Below, in pieces: positions 8,281-16,032 of a stretch of 42,802 nt of DNA. The DNA is from Alphaproteobacteria bacterium (GTDB lineage Bacteria > Pseudomonadota > Alphaproteobacteria > UBA2966 > CAIVPW01). The translations under genes and the position numbers were made by a program. Below the pieces are notes generated by a model. The model did not search any database and was not told the origin of the DNA. It saw nothing but the letters and a program-made list of their open reading frames with translations. The stretch spans positions 1-42,802 of the forward strand of contig VGER01000011.1 in NCBI GenBank assembly GCA_016869235.1, in the 5' to 3' direction. Position 1 is the stretch's first letter. Every line of letters starts with the position of its first letter.

Positions 8281-9279
8281 CTAGGCGGAGAAGGTGCGTG
8301 TGCTGCCGTCCGGATAGGTGACGTAGGCCACCGCATTGCCGTGGCGGCGCAGGAAGCGCTCCGTCTCCGAGGCCGGCGACACGTACACCGCAGTGGACAG
8401 CGCGTCGGCGTGAGTGGCGCGCGGCGTCACGACCGAGACGCCAGCGTGATGGCTGGCGCTCTTGCCGGTGCGCGGGTCGAACAGGTGATGGAAGCGGCCC
8501 TGGGCGTCGAACACGGTGCCGTAGCCGCCCGACGTCGCCACCGAGCTGTTGGCGAGATCAATGCTGCGTTCGACGCGCTTGGGATCGCGGGGGTCCTTGA
8601 GCGCGATCAGCCACGGCCGGCCCTCGGGGTGCGAGCCGAGCGCGCGCGCCTCGCCGAGGTTCACCAGCACGTTGGTGATGCCGTTGTTGCGCAAGAGGTC
8701 GGACACCTTGTCGGTGATGTAGCCCTGGGCGATGCCGTCGAGCGTCACGCCCATGCCCTTGCGGTCGAGGGCGACGAACAGCGGGTTGAGGTCGATGCGG
8801 CGGTAGTCCACCAGCGCCGCGGCGGCGCGGATGTCGGCGGCAGCCGGACCGGCCGTATCGGCCGGGGCGCGCTTGAAGTGCTCGGCGTAGAGGGTCCACA
8901 GCGGCTGCACGGTGACGTCGAAGGCACCGCCGCTCATCTCGCCGAAGCGCTTGGCCTCGGTGAGGAGGAAGAGGAAGTCGGTGGACGGGCGCGCGACGCG
9001 CCCGTCGCGGTTCAGCCGCGCGATCTCGCTGTCGGCGCGGTGCAGGCTGAAGACCGCCTCGAGCCGGCGCACCTCGGCGACGGCGAGGTCGAGGATGCGC
9101 TGCGCCGCTTCGCGCGAGGTGTGCGCGAGCGTGATGGTGGAGTCGGCGCCGAGCGCCGTGCCTTCCCAAGTGAAGAGCTGCGCGTCGGCGCGCGCCGGCC
9201 GCATCGCGCCGGCGAGCGAGAGGCCCGCGGCGGCACCAAAGATGGCTAGGACACGACGACGGCTTGGAGCGGCGGCCAT
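8281..9279 (-). CDS. apbE: FAD:protein FMN transferase (ApbE/NosX-like)
   Basis: This 332-residue exported enzyme transfers FMN from FAD onto a Thr/Ser of extracytoplasmic flavoproteins. The leader has a twin-arginine-like SRRRVLAIFGA and an AxA-type cleavage site near residue 31. Family motifs are present: GTALGADSTITL, TLDGIAQGYITDK, the ATSGGYG region, the HHLFDPRTGK block and ADALSTA with the metal-binding residues. NosX is the ApbE homologue that flavinylates NosR; two NosR-like proteins lie at 21995 and 27576, which are obvious candidate substrates. ATG 9279 is chosen because the leader begins there, with GGAGGAGAG about 11 bases upstream. It appears to be transcribed alone and ends at the hairpin at 8233-8260. 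Confidence 0.93.
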   Translation of the reverse strand: MAAAPSRRRVLAIFGAAAGLSLAGAMRPARADAQLFTWEGTALGADSTITLAHTSREAAQRILDLAVAEVRRLEAVFSLHRADSEIARLNRDGRVARPSTDFLFLLTEAKRFGEMSGGAFDVTVQPLWTLYAEHFKRAPADTAGPAAADIRAAAALVDYRRIDLNPLFVALDRKGMGVTLDGIAQGYITDKVSDLLRNNGITNVLVNLGEARALGSHPEGRPWLIALKDPRDPKRVERSIDLANSSVATSGGYGTVFDAQGRFHHLFDPRTGKSASHHAGVSVVTPRATHADALSTAVYVSPASETERFLRRHGNAVAYVTYPDGSTRTFSA

Positions 9280-9514
9280 GACGATGTGAACTCTCCTCCC
9301 CTGCCGCTGCGGTGCTGGGTCCGCGCGGCGCATTCTTTTACCACGCCTTGCTATGGAGATGGCCGCCTCCACCCCTGGTGGCGTCTCACCGCAATAGCGG
9401 TCGATTTACGTGCGCCCGCCCCTACAGGTTGTATCGGTAACCAAGGAATGCTGGCATTTCCTCGACGGGAGGCAGATACGGAATGTATCGTACCGCGGTC
9501 CCGATGTCAAGCCC

Positions 9515-10411
9515 TCAGCTGGCGCGGCCGATGCGCTGGATCATGCCGCGCTGCGGGTCATAGCCCACGGCGGCGAGCACGAAGCACACCAAGGTGACAC
9601 CGACCACCACCGCCAGCGCGAGGCCGTTGAACTTGCCGTAGATGGCGTAGCGGATCAGCTCGATGACGTGGGTAAAGGGATTGATGATCGCACCCCAGTA
9701 GACGACGTCGGCGCCGACCTCGCGCAGCTTCCACAACGGGTAGAGCGCGGGCGAGATGAAGAACATCGGGAAGATGACGAAGTTCATCGCGCCGGCAAAA
9801 TTCTCGAGCTGGCGGATGTAGACCGACAGCAGTAGGCCGATCGAGGCCAGCATCATGCCGCCGAGGAACAACGGCCCAAGCACATAGAACCAGCCCGACC
9901 ACGGCAGCGCCGCGGTGAGGCGCGGGAAGATGAAGCTGAAGCCGTAGGTGATGAGCAGGAAGATGTAAGCCTGGATCACCGACAGGAAGGTGGCGCCGAG
10001 GAGCTTGAACAAGAGAATCGCCCAGCGCGGCAGGGGTGCCGTGAGCAGCAGCCGCATCATGCCCATCTCGCGGTCGTAGACCATCGAGAGCGATGACTGC
10101 ATGCCGTAGAATAGTAGCACGATGCCGAGCAGCCCCGGCATGATGTACTCCTGGTACGTCACGTAGGTTTGGTACGGCGGCACGATCGAGATGCCGAGCA
10201 AGCTGCCGATGCCGGCGGCGAACACGACCAGCCACAGCACGGGGCGGATGAACGCCGAGGCCCAGCGGCCGCGCTGGCGAATGAACTTGCCGATCTCGCG
10301 CGCCCCGATGGCGTAGAGCGCCAACATCCAGTGCGCAAGCGGCGAGGCGCGATGGCGCGGCTGATCGGCCGCGCCGGCGACGTCGGCGGATGCGTGCGCG
10401 GTGAGCGCCAT
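9515..10411 (-). CDS. ABC-2 type permease of the PQQ-alcohol-dehydrogenase-associated ABC set
   Basis: The 298-residue protein has six hydrophobic segments and the ABC-2 membrane fold, with YQEYIMPGLLGIVLLFYGMQ and the cytoplasmic loop DREMGMMRLLLTAPLPRW. It resembles PedC-type permeases found with PQQ-dependent alcohol dehydrogenases. ABC-2 permeases usually export or help assemble envelope components, as NosY does in the Nos system. Its ATG overlaps the TAA of the upstream binding-protein gene (TAATG). The matching ATPase is not adjacent; the best candidate is at 17609-18376. The substrate is unknown. Confidence 0.82.
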   Translation of the reverse strand: MALTAHASADVAGAADQPRHRASPLAHWMLALYAIGAREIGKFIRQRGRWASAFIRPVLWLVVFAAGIGSLLGISIVPPYQTYVTYQEYIMPGLLGIVLLFYGMQSSLSMVYDREMGMMRLLLTAPLPRWAILLFKLLGATFLSVIQAYIFLLITYGFSFIFPRLTAALPWSGWFYVLGPLFLGGMMLASIGLLLSVYIRQLENFAGAMNFVIFPMFFISPALYPLWKLREVGADVVYWGAIINPFTHVIELIRYAIYGKFNGLALAVVVGVTLVCFVLAAVGYDPQRGMIQRIGRAS

Positions 10412-11670
10412 TACAGCCTGCAGGTTGTCTCGGGCCGGTCGACGCCCAGGGTATCAAGGTCGTTGGTGGCGTGCTCGAACTTATCCATGGGGGCGCGCGC
10501 GATCACCGCGTTGGGCATGGTCAGGAAGACGTTCATGCGCAGCTGCAGGTCCCACGGGCGGAAATCGAGGGGGCTGCCCATGTAGCCGTCGAAGCGCAGC
10601 GCGTCGCTCAGCACGTACTCGCGGATCTGGCGGTAGTCGAGCGACCTAGTGCGGTTCTGGGCGAGCGTCAGCGCGCGCACCGCCACCCAAGCCGACCAAT
10701 CGGGACCGTACATGAAGCGGTTGAACGCGGCGTGGAAGCGGCTGGAGAGCTGGGGAGCGCCCTGGCGCTCCCAGCTCCAGTGCCACACCTCCGGCACAAG
10801 CCCGGCCGTGCCGACCACTGGGCGCGCGCGCGCCGTCTGGTAGGGGAAGGTGCGGGCGAACTCGCCGTTGGTGTCGGAGATGAACACCACGTCGTAGTCG
10901 CGGTTGCCGCCGGTGAGAAGGCGGGTGTTGTTGAGGTCGCGCTGGCGCGGATCGTTGGAGGGCAGGAACTTGCGCTCCTCGACCAGGCGCGCGCCATTGC
11001 GGCGGATCGAGCGCTTGAGCGCATCGGACATCTTGACGTCCTCCTCGAGCGGCCCGGTGAGCAGGAGGATGCTCACCCAGCCCTGGAATACCAGGTACTG
11101 GGTCACCGCGTCGGTAAGCATGTTGTAGCTCGGCGCCGTGTGGGCGAGGTTCTGGGCGCAGAAGACGCCGCGCAAGCGATCGTCGGGATTGCTGACGTTG
11201 AACAGCAGGACATCCTGGCCGCGGACAGCCTGGCTCACGGCACGCAGGGTGCTGGTGTCGGCGTCGATGAGGAAGAAGTGGATGCCCTGCTCGGCGCGGG
11301 TCTTCTCGATCCACACAACGAGGTCGGCGGCGTCGGCGGCGCTATGGCGCACCAGTTCGACCCTCTGGCCGGAGAAGCGGCCGGTCTGGTTGGACTCGTC
11401 GACCGCAAGTTGCGCGCCCTGGAACGGCTGGTAGCGCGGCACGAACGGAATGCGCGTGCGCTCCTTGCCGGACTGCGTCAGCGCATAGACGAACTCGCGG
11501 TCGTAGCGGGGATCGCCCTTGATGTCGACGTAGCCGATCTTGAACAGCGTCGGCTCGGCGGGCGTTGCCGCCGGCACCGCCGGGGCGGGCGCCGCGCCCT
11601 GGCCGAGCGCGGCGACTGCGGCGAGCGCCAGCGACAGGAAGGTGAAGAGGAACGCGATCACACGAGCCAT
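10411..11670 (-). CDS. Periplasmic binding protein of the PQQ-associated ABC set
   Basis: This 419-residue exported protein has a hydrophobic leader (MARVIAFLFTFLSLALAAV) and a type I periplasmic-binding-like fold with FKIGYVDIKGDPRYDREFVY and FVPRYQPFQGAQLAVDES. The segments DVVFISDTNGEFARTFPY and TAGLVPEVWHWSWERQGAPQ match what I know of the binding-protein component paired with PedC-like permeases in PQQ-dependent alcohol dehydrogenase loci. The family looks related to leucine-binding proteins but travels with an ABC-2 permease, so it may not be an importer component. It lies 18 bases after the beta-propeller gene and overlaps the permease start. Confidence 0.82.
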   Translation of the reverse strand: MARVIAFLFTFLSLALAAVAALGQGAAPAPAVPAATPAEPTLFKIGYVDIKGDPRYDREFVYALTQSGKERTRIPFVPRYQPFQGAQLAVDESNQTGRFSGQRVELVRHSAADAADLVVWIEKTRAEQGIHFFLIDADTSTLRAVSQAVRGQDVLLFNVSNPDDRLRGVFCAQNLAHTAPSYNMLTDAVTQYLVFQGWVSILLLTGPLEEDVKMSDALKRSIRRNGARLVEERKFLPSNDPRQRDLNNTRLLTGGNRDYDVVFISDTNGEFARTFPYQTARARPVVGTAGLVPEVWHWSWERQGAPQLSSRFHAAFNRFMYGPDWSAWVAVRALTLAQNRTRSLDYRQIREYVLSDALRFDGYMGSPLDFRPWDLQLRMNVFLTMPNAVIARAPMDKFEHATNDLDTLGVDRPETTCRL

Positions 11671-11688
11671 GATGCGTCTCCGGGCCGA

Positions 11689-12729
11689 CTAGTTGCCGAC
11701 CGGCGACCAGCCGATGCGGTCGTTCACCAGCGGCGTGTAAGGGATGCGTCCCGTCGGCACCGACTTCTGCACGCGCCTGCTGGAGATGTCGACGATCGAC
11801 AGGTCGTCGGACAGGCAGTTGGCGACGAGCGCCCTCTTCTCGTCCGAGGTGAAGGTGATGCCCCACGGACGCGAGCCCACCAGGATGTACTGCTCGATCT
11901 TGCGCGTCGGCACGTCGACGAGCGCGACATGGTTGGCGCGGCCGAGCGTCACCCAGACCTTCTTGCCGTCGGCGGTCATCTCGAGACCCACCGGCGTCAC
12001 GTCCACCTGGCGGAAGCCGGGCGGCAGAAAATTGATGACGTCGGTGACCTTGTACGACGCGACGTCGACGATATAGACCTCGCCCGACAGCTCGCAGGTG
12101 ATCCACAGCTCCTTCTGATCGGGGGTGATGCGCATGCGGCGCGGACGCGTGCCGACGACGACGTTGTCGAGGATGATGCCGCGCGCCACGTCCACCTTGT
12201 GGACCATGTCGGCGACTTCGGACGTCAGGTAGACGATCTTACCGTCCGGGACGACCAGCACGCCTTCGGGCTCCGCTCCCGAGGGCACCTCGTGTAGCAG
12301 CACTTTGTCCTCGATGCTGATGATCCACATCGAGGAGTCCTCCTCGTTGGCGATGAACATCGTCTTCTCGTCGGGACTGATGGTCAGCACCTCTGGGCTC
12401 GGACCCGTGGGAATCGCGTCGACAACTTTCTCCTTCGCGACATCGATGATATCGACCACGTCCTCGTCGCCGCAGGCGACATAGAGCAGCGTGTGGGGCG
12501 AGTTGAACACCATGCCGCGCGGCCGCCGCGAGGTCTTGATGCGCTTGACGACCTGGTAGCTGGTACCGTCCAGCACTACGATCTCGTGCGACCTCTCGTG
12601 GCTGATGTAGATGCGGCCGGTGCCGACGGCCTGGGCGGATTGGCCGAGCGGCACGCCGGCGAGGGCGGCGCCGGCGGCACCCGCCTTGAGCAGGCTACGG
12701 CGATTGGGAGTCCACAAGGAGCTGGTCAC
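11689..12729 (-). CDS. Tat-exported YVTN beta-propeller protein (PQQ-catabolism-associated type)
   Basis: About 346 residues. The start is a GTG (12729), giving a leader with a twin-arginine motif NRRSLLKAG and an alanine-rich segment ending near SAQA. The mature part is made of about 40-residue repeats that include the YVTN-family strand pattern, such as VYIVDVASYKVTDVINFLPP and TLLYVACGDEDVVDIIDVAKE. It is therefore a seven-bladed beta-propeller acting in the periplasm. It resembles the propeller protein commonly found with the PQQ alcohol-dehydrogenase ABC system. It is the second gene of the operon starting at the sigma-54 promoter at 13291-13307. No catalytic residues were identified. 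Confidence 0.83.
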   Translation of the reverse strand: MTSSLWTPNRRSLLKAGAAGAALAGVPLGQSAQAVGTGRIYISHERSHEIVVLDGTSYQVVKRIKTSRRPRGMVFNSPHTLLYVACGDEDVVDIIDVAKEKVVDAIPTGPSPEVLTISPDEKTMFIANEEDSSMWIISIEDKVLLHEVPSGAEPEGVLVVPDGKIVYLTSEVADMVHKVDVARGIILDNVVVGTRPRRMRITPDQKELWITCELSGEVYIVDVASYKVTDVINFLPPGFRQVDVTPVGLEMTADGKKVWVTLGRANHVALVDVPTRKIEQYILVGSRPWGITFTSDEKRALVANCLSDDLSIVDISSRRVQKSVPTGRIPYTPLVNDRIGWSPVGN

Positions 12730-12792
12730 GGCGAAATCCTCTCTATCCGCAATGCGGGCGGCCCGGGGCGGCAGGCGAACGGTTCGGCGTGC

Positions 12793-13218
12793 TTACCGCA
12801 CGATGAACTTGCCCTTCATGCCGCGCTGCTCGTGGCCGGGCACGTAGAACTCGTAGTCGCCGGGGCGGATGGGCACGAACCACACCTGGATGAGGCCCGG
12901 GCCGTCGAACTCGATCTGCCAGGGAGCGCCCATCATGTGGATCTCGAGGTCGCCGATCTTGAACTCGTTGATCCAGGAGTTGCGCCACAGCGCGGGCGCC
13001 GCGACCGCAAGCTCCTCGCCGTCGGCCGCCATGGTGATGTCCCAGCGGTAGTACTTCCCGGTTTCGAGCGTGTACTCGTAGTTCGACATCGTCAGGTCGG
13101 ACCTGAGGGTGAGTTCCAGCACCGTCGGCCGGGACGCGAGGTTGCCGGCGGACCAGGCGGGTGGCGTCAGCGCCAGCCCCAACCCGAGCACGAGTGCGGA
13201 AACAAGGGCGTTCTTCAC
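12793..13218 (-). CDS. Exported cupredoxin-fold protein lacking copper-ligand Cys
   Basis: The 141-residue protein has a signal peptide (MKNALVSALVLGLGLALT, cleaved after WSA near residue 23) and a short beta-sandwich. Its C-terminus, FYVPGHEQRGMKGKFIV, is the closing motif of plastocyanin-like cupredoxins and keeps His and Met. The position that normally holds the copper-ligand Cys is occupied by another residue, and the mature protein has no Cys at all. A type 1 copper site is therefore unlikely. The start is GTG 13218 with GGGAGGG eight bases before it. A perfect nine-pair hairpin and a sigma-54 promoter lie upstream. It heads the operon with the propeller, binding protein and permease. 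Confidence 0.75.
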   Translation of the reverse strand: MKNALVSALVLGLGLALTPPAWSAGNLASRPTVLELTLRSDLTMSNYEYTLETGKYYRWDITMAADGEELAVAAPALWRNSWINEFKIGDLEIHMMGAPWQIEFDGPGLIQVWFVPIRPGDYEFYVPGHEQRGMKGKFIVR

Positions 13219-13233
13219 GGCTGCATCCCTCCC

Positions 13234-13254
13234 GGCCCGCGCGCAGCGCGGGCC
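13234..13254 (-). other. Perfect hairpin in the 5' leader of cupredoxin-like gene 1
   Basis: GGCCCGCGC (13234-13242) and GCGCGGGCC (13246-13254) are exact reverse complements around a three-base loop. The hairpin lies about 16 bases upstream of the GTG at 13218 and downstream of the sigma-54 promoter, hence in the predicted leader. It has no T-tract and is not a typical terminator. It may affect translation or mRNA stability. Confidence 0.6.
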
Positions 13255-13290
13255 CGCGCCGGCCAATTGCCTTTTCCAATTCTAACGATA

Positions 13291-13307
13291 GGCAAGGCTC
13301 GTGCCAG
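13291..13307 (-). promoter_or_regulatory. Sigma-54 (-24/-12) promoter upstream of cupredoxin-like gene 1
   Basis: The minus strand reads CTGGCACGAGCCTTGCC. This fits the RpoN consensus YTGGCACGRNNNTTGCW at every conserved position except the last, with correct spacing between GG and GC. Transcription would start about 11-12 bases after the GC, near 13280, leaving a leader of about 60 bases. A sigma-54 activator is encoded at 14561-16027. Confidence 0.8.
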
Positions 13308-13395
13308 GGCCAGCAACCACCACTTCCCGCAGCCAACTGGATTGGATTCCGGGCAAATTCCGTGTTGGTCATTTTCAGCCAGGTGCAAAGGCACG

Positions 13396-13437
13396 AAAAA
13401 AGCCGGCGTGATGGTTGCAGTTAACCACCAGCCGGCT
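13396..13437 (-). terminator. Strong rho-independent terminator after cupredoxin-like gene 2
   Basis: On the minus strand AGCCGGC and GCCGGCT flank a second helix (TGGTGGTT against AACCATCA, one mismatch) around a six-base loop, followed by six consecutive T. It lies about 20 bases past the stop of the gene at 13458-13874, so that gene is transcribed as a single unit, separate from the operon starting at 13218. Confidence 0.85.
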
Positions 13438-13457
13438 CCTTTCGGAAGCTGTCGGGC

Positions 13458-13874
13458 CTACTTTACGGTGACGGTTCCCGTCATCGTGGCTTCCTGGCCT
13501 TGGACCCAATACTTGAACGCACCGATGCGGATCGGAACCAGGTGGACGCGGATGGTGCCGCCCTCGTCAAACTCGAGGAAGCGCAGGCCGGTCGGTTTGA
13601 TCTCCTTACCCTCGATGACGATCTGGAAGATGTAGGAGTTACCGAACAGGTCGGGCGCGTGGAACTGCATCTCGGTGGTGCCGCGCTGCGTGATGTCCAG
13701 GTTGTAGGCCTTACCGGTTTCCATCTCGATCGCGGTGGTCGAGAACTTTTTGTCCGGCGTCAGGTCGATCTTGATGGTGGTCGCGCCGGTGGTCAGGTTG
13801 CCGGCGGCACCGGCCGGGCCGGCGAGGCCGACCGCCACAAGGCCGGCCAGGGCAAGGTTGCGAACGAGCGTCAT
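13458..13874 (-). CDS. Second exported cupredoxin-fold protein, also without a copper-ligand Cys
   Basis: The 138-residue protein has a signal peptide (MTLVRNLALAGLVAVGLAGPAGAA). It is a paralogue of the protein at 12793: both start the mature chain with AGNL, share the ...METGKAYNLDIT / ...LETGKYYRWDIT block, and keep the VPIRIGAFKYWV / VPIRPGDYEFYV strand. Here the closing motif is further degraded (VQGQEATMTGTVTV), with no His, Cys or normal Met spacing. Copper binding is doubtful; structural or partner-binding use is more plausible. ATG 13874 has GGGAGGC just upstream. It has its own sigma-54 promoter (13969-13985) and its own terminator. Confidence 0.72.
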   Translation of the reverse strand: MTLVRNLALAGLVAVGLAGPAGAAGNLTTGATTIKIDLTPDKKFSTTAIEMETGKAYNLDITQRGTTEMQFHAPDLFGNSYIFQIVIEGKEIKPTGLRFLEFDEGGTIRVHLVPIRIGAFKYWVQGQEATMTGTVTVK

Positions 13875-13968
13875 GGATGCCTCCCTGAGTGACTCGGCGC
13901 GCATGGGCGCCGCGGAACGAGATTGCGGGACCCCGCGTCCCCCATCCGTGATTCCTATGCCGAGTATT

Positions 13969-13985
13969 GGCAAGGCCCATGCCAG
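13969..13985 (-). promoter_or_regulatory. Sigma-54 (-24/-12) promoter upstream of cupredoxin-like gene 2
   Basis: The minus strand reads CTGGCATGGGCCTTGCC, differing from the promoter at 13291-13307 at only two of 17 positions. The GG and GC elements have the correct spacing. The predicted start of transcription is near 13958, with a leader of about 85 bases. The 411-base gap from 13875 to 14285 holds this promoter and the hairpin at 14107-14140; I see no gene in it. Confidence 0.75.
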
Positions 13986-14106
13986 AGAAAAGCTCCGCGC
14001 CGGGCCGCGGATTTCTGCGCCACGCGCGGCGAAATCACAGTCCGCCGGCTGTGAGTAGGGTCGCACCTGGTGGCTCCCGCAACCACCATGGGCGGGGGCG
14101 AACAAT

Positions 14107-14140
14107 GGAGGACGCCGGCCGGAACCGGCCAGCGCCCTCC
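14107..14140 (-). other. Long GC-rich hairpin, possible terminator
   Basis: On the minus strand two 16-base arms starting GGAGGGCGC and ending GCGTCCTCC pair along their whole length with two G-T pairs, around a very short loop (14107-14122 and 14125-14140). The flank reads ATTGTT. It sits 146 bases past the lipoprotein gene's stop and upstream of the sigma-54 promoter at 13969. It may end the kinase-regulator-lipoprotein transcript, or isolate the promoter from read-through. Confidence 0.5.
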
Positions 14141-14285
14141 ACAAGTGCAAACAAAGAGCGGCCCGCGGGGCGTGCGAGCGACTCTTGTCCCCGGGGAGGA
14201 ACTGCACTCGGCCCGCAAAGTGCAAGCGCCGTGCCATGTGCGCCCATGCCGTGGCGGCGGCACGCGTCCCGGCGCGGCGAAGCCC

Positions 14286-14549
14286 TCAGAGCGTTTGGCC
14301 GAGAGCGCGGAAGCCGCGCTGCAACGCGGCGCGGCAGCGCTGCCAGCGGCGGAAGTCGGCGGCGCCGTCGGCCAAGTTGATCTGGTTCTCGGCTTGGGTC
14401 TTGGCGTTGATGCCGCCTTGCCACGCGGCGGCGGCCTGCTCCAGCCGCTCGATGCCGCCGCGGCACGCCCGTTCCTCGGCGCTATCGTTCATTTGCGCGC
14501 ACGCCGCGGCGCCGAGGGCCGCAAGCACAAGGGACAGCAGGCGCCGCAC
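14286..14549 (-). CDS. Small predicted lipoprotein, 87 aa
   Basis: The leader MRRLLSLVLAALGAAACAQ ends in a lipobox-like LGAAAC, so the protein is probably lipidated at Cys17. The rest is a charged, mostly helical segment with two further Cys residues (ACRGG and WQRCRA) that could form a disulfide. I do not recognise the family. It begins with GTG 14549, only 11 bases after the regulator stop (14561), so it is co-transcribed with the two-component genes. No clear ribosome site precedes it. Confidence 0.55.
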   Translation of the reverse strand: MRRLLSLVLAALGAAACAQMNDSAEERACRGGIERLEQAAAAWQGGINAKTQAENQINLADGAADFRRWQRCRAALQRGFRALGQTL

Positions 14550-14560
14550 GCGCGGTGCGG

Positions 14561-16027
14561 CTAGGAGGCGAAGTCCGCGGCGCGGATGCCGTACTTCTCC
14601 ATGCGATAGCGCAGCGCCATGCGCGTCACGCCGAGACGCCGCGCCGCCTCGGAGGTGTTACCGCCCGTCTCCTTGAGCGCCTGGGCGATCATGGTGCGCT
14701 CGGCACCGGCCAGCGTGCTGACGCCGCCCTCGCCGTCGCTGGCGGCCGCGGTGGCGGCCGGACGGGTGCCGCCGCGACCCGGCGTGATCGCCACCAGATT
14801 GAATGACTCCGCCGTCAGCCCCTCCTCGCCCGACAGGAGCGCGCTGCGCTCGATGACGTTCTTCAGCTCGCGCACGTTGCCGGGCCAGCTGTAGGCCCTG
14901 AGCGCCTCGACGGCATCTTCGCGCAGCACCGGCGTCGGCCGCCCGTAGGAGCGCGCCGTCGCCTCGAGAAAATGATTGGCCAGCATCGGAATGTCGTCGC
15001 GGCAAGCACGCAGCGGCGGCAGCGAAATGGTCAGCACGTTGAGGCGGTAGTAGAGGTCGTCGCGGAACTCGCCGCGCACCACCATCTGGCCGAGGTCGCG
15101 GTTGGTCGCGGCGATGAAGCGCACCGCCACCGCCACCTCGCGCGTGCTGCCCACCCGGCGCAACAGTCGGCGCTCGAGCACATTCAGCAGCTTGGCCTGC
15201 AGCTCGGCCGGCAGCTCGCCGATCTCGTCGAGGAACACGGTGCCGTCCTCGGCGGCCTCGATGAGGCCGGCGCGCGAGGTGTGCGCGCTGGTGAACGCGC
15301 CGCGCACGTGGCCGAACAGCTCGGCCTCCATGATGTCCTCGGGTAGCGAGGCACAGTCCACGTGCACGAACGGCCGGTCGGCGCGCGGCGACAGCCGGTG
15401 CAGCAGGCGCGCGGTCACGTCCTTGCCGGTGCCGGTCTCGCCGAGCAGCAGCACGGTCGGCGGCGTGTCGCCGGAGATGCCGGCAATGGTCTGGATCTGC
15501 TTGCGCAGCTCGCGCAGCGGCGTGCTGTTGCCGAGCAGCGGCGAGCTGTCGGCCGTGTGGCTCTCGCGCGTGCGCGAGTAGTTCAGGCGCGCGCGGAGGC
15601 GCGCCGAGCGCATCACCTTGTCGAGGGTCACCAGGAGCTCGTCGAGATCGACGGGCTTCTTGAGGTAATCGGCGGCCCCCATCTTCATGGCGCGCACGGC
15701 CTGGGTGACGTCGCCGTAGGCGGTGACGACGATCACCGTGGGGGCCGCGTCGCCCATCTCGGCCAGGGACGACAGGAAGGCGAAGCCGTCGCCATCCGGC
15801 AGGCGCATGTCGAGGATGACGACGTCGGGCGGCTCCGGCGCGCTCGCGGCCACGTGGCGGCCGGCCTCGCCGAGCGTTCCGGCGACCGACACGGCGTGGC
15901 CGGCGCGCTGCAGGCAGGTGGCGACGGCGCGCGCGAACATCGTCTCGTCCTCGATGACGAGGATGCGCCACGACGGTGAGGTGCGCGCGCCGGGCGCTTC
16001 ATCCAACTTGCGGGCAGGCTCGCTCAT
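14561..16027 (-). CDS. NtrC-family sigma-54-dependent response regulator
   Basis: The 488-residue protein has three parts. A receiver domain occupies residues 21-140, with phospho-acceptor Asp73 ([10 protein letters not shown]), acidic ED at 26-27 and Lys at 123-124. An AAA+ sigma-54 interaction domain follows, with Walker A GETGTGKD (196-203) and Walker B VFLDEIG (264-270). A Fis-type helix-turn-helix closes it (about 445-488, [20 protein letters not shown]). The sigma-54-contacting loop reads GAFTSA instead of GAFTGA. It is encoded five bases after the kinase gene and is the probable activator of the two sigma-54 promoters nearby. Confidence 0.93.
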   Translation of the reverse strand: MSEPARKLDEAPGARTSPSWRILVIEDETMFARAVATCLQRAGHAVSVAGTLGEAGRHVAASAPEPPDVVILDMRLPDGDGFAFLSSLAEMGDAAPTVIVVTAYGDVTQAVRAMKMGAADYLKKPVDLDELLVTLDKVMRSARLRARLNYSRTRESHTADSSPLLGNSTPLRELRKQIQTIAGISGDTPPTVLLLGETGTGKDVTARLLHRLSPRADRPFVHVDCASLPEDIMEAELFGHVRGAFTSAHTSRAGLIEAAEDGTVFLDEIGELPAELQAKLLNVLERRLLRRVGSTREVAVAVRFIAATNRDLGQMVVRGEFRDDLYYRLNVLTISLPPLRACRDDIPMLANHFLEATARSYGRPTPVLREDAVEALRAYSWPGNVRELKNVIERSALLSGEEGLTAESFNLVAITPGRGGTRPAATAAASDGEGGVSTLAGAERTMIAQALKETGGNTSEAARRLGVTRMALRYRMEKYGIRAADFAS

Positions 16028-16032
16028 GCGTC

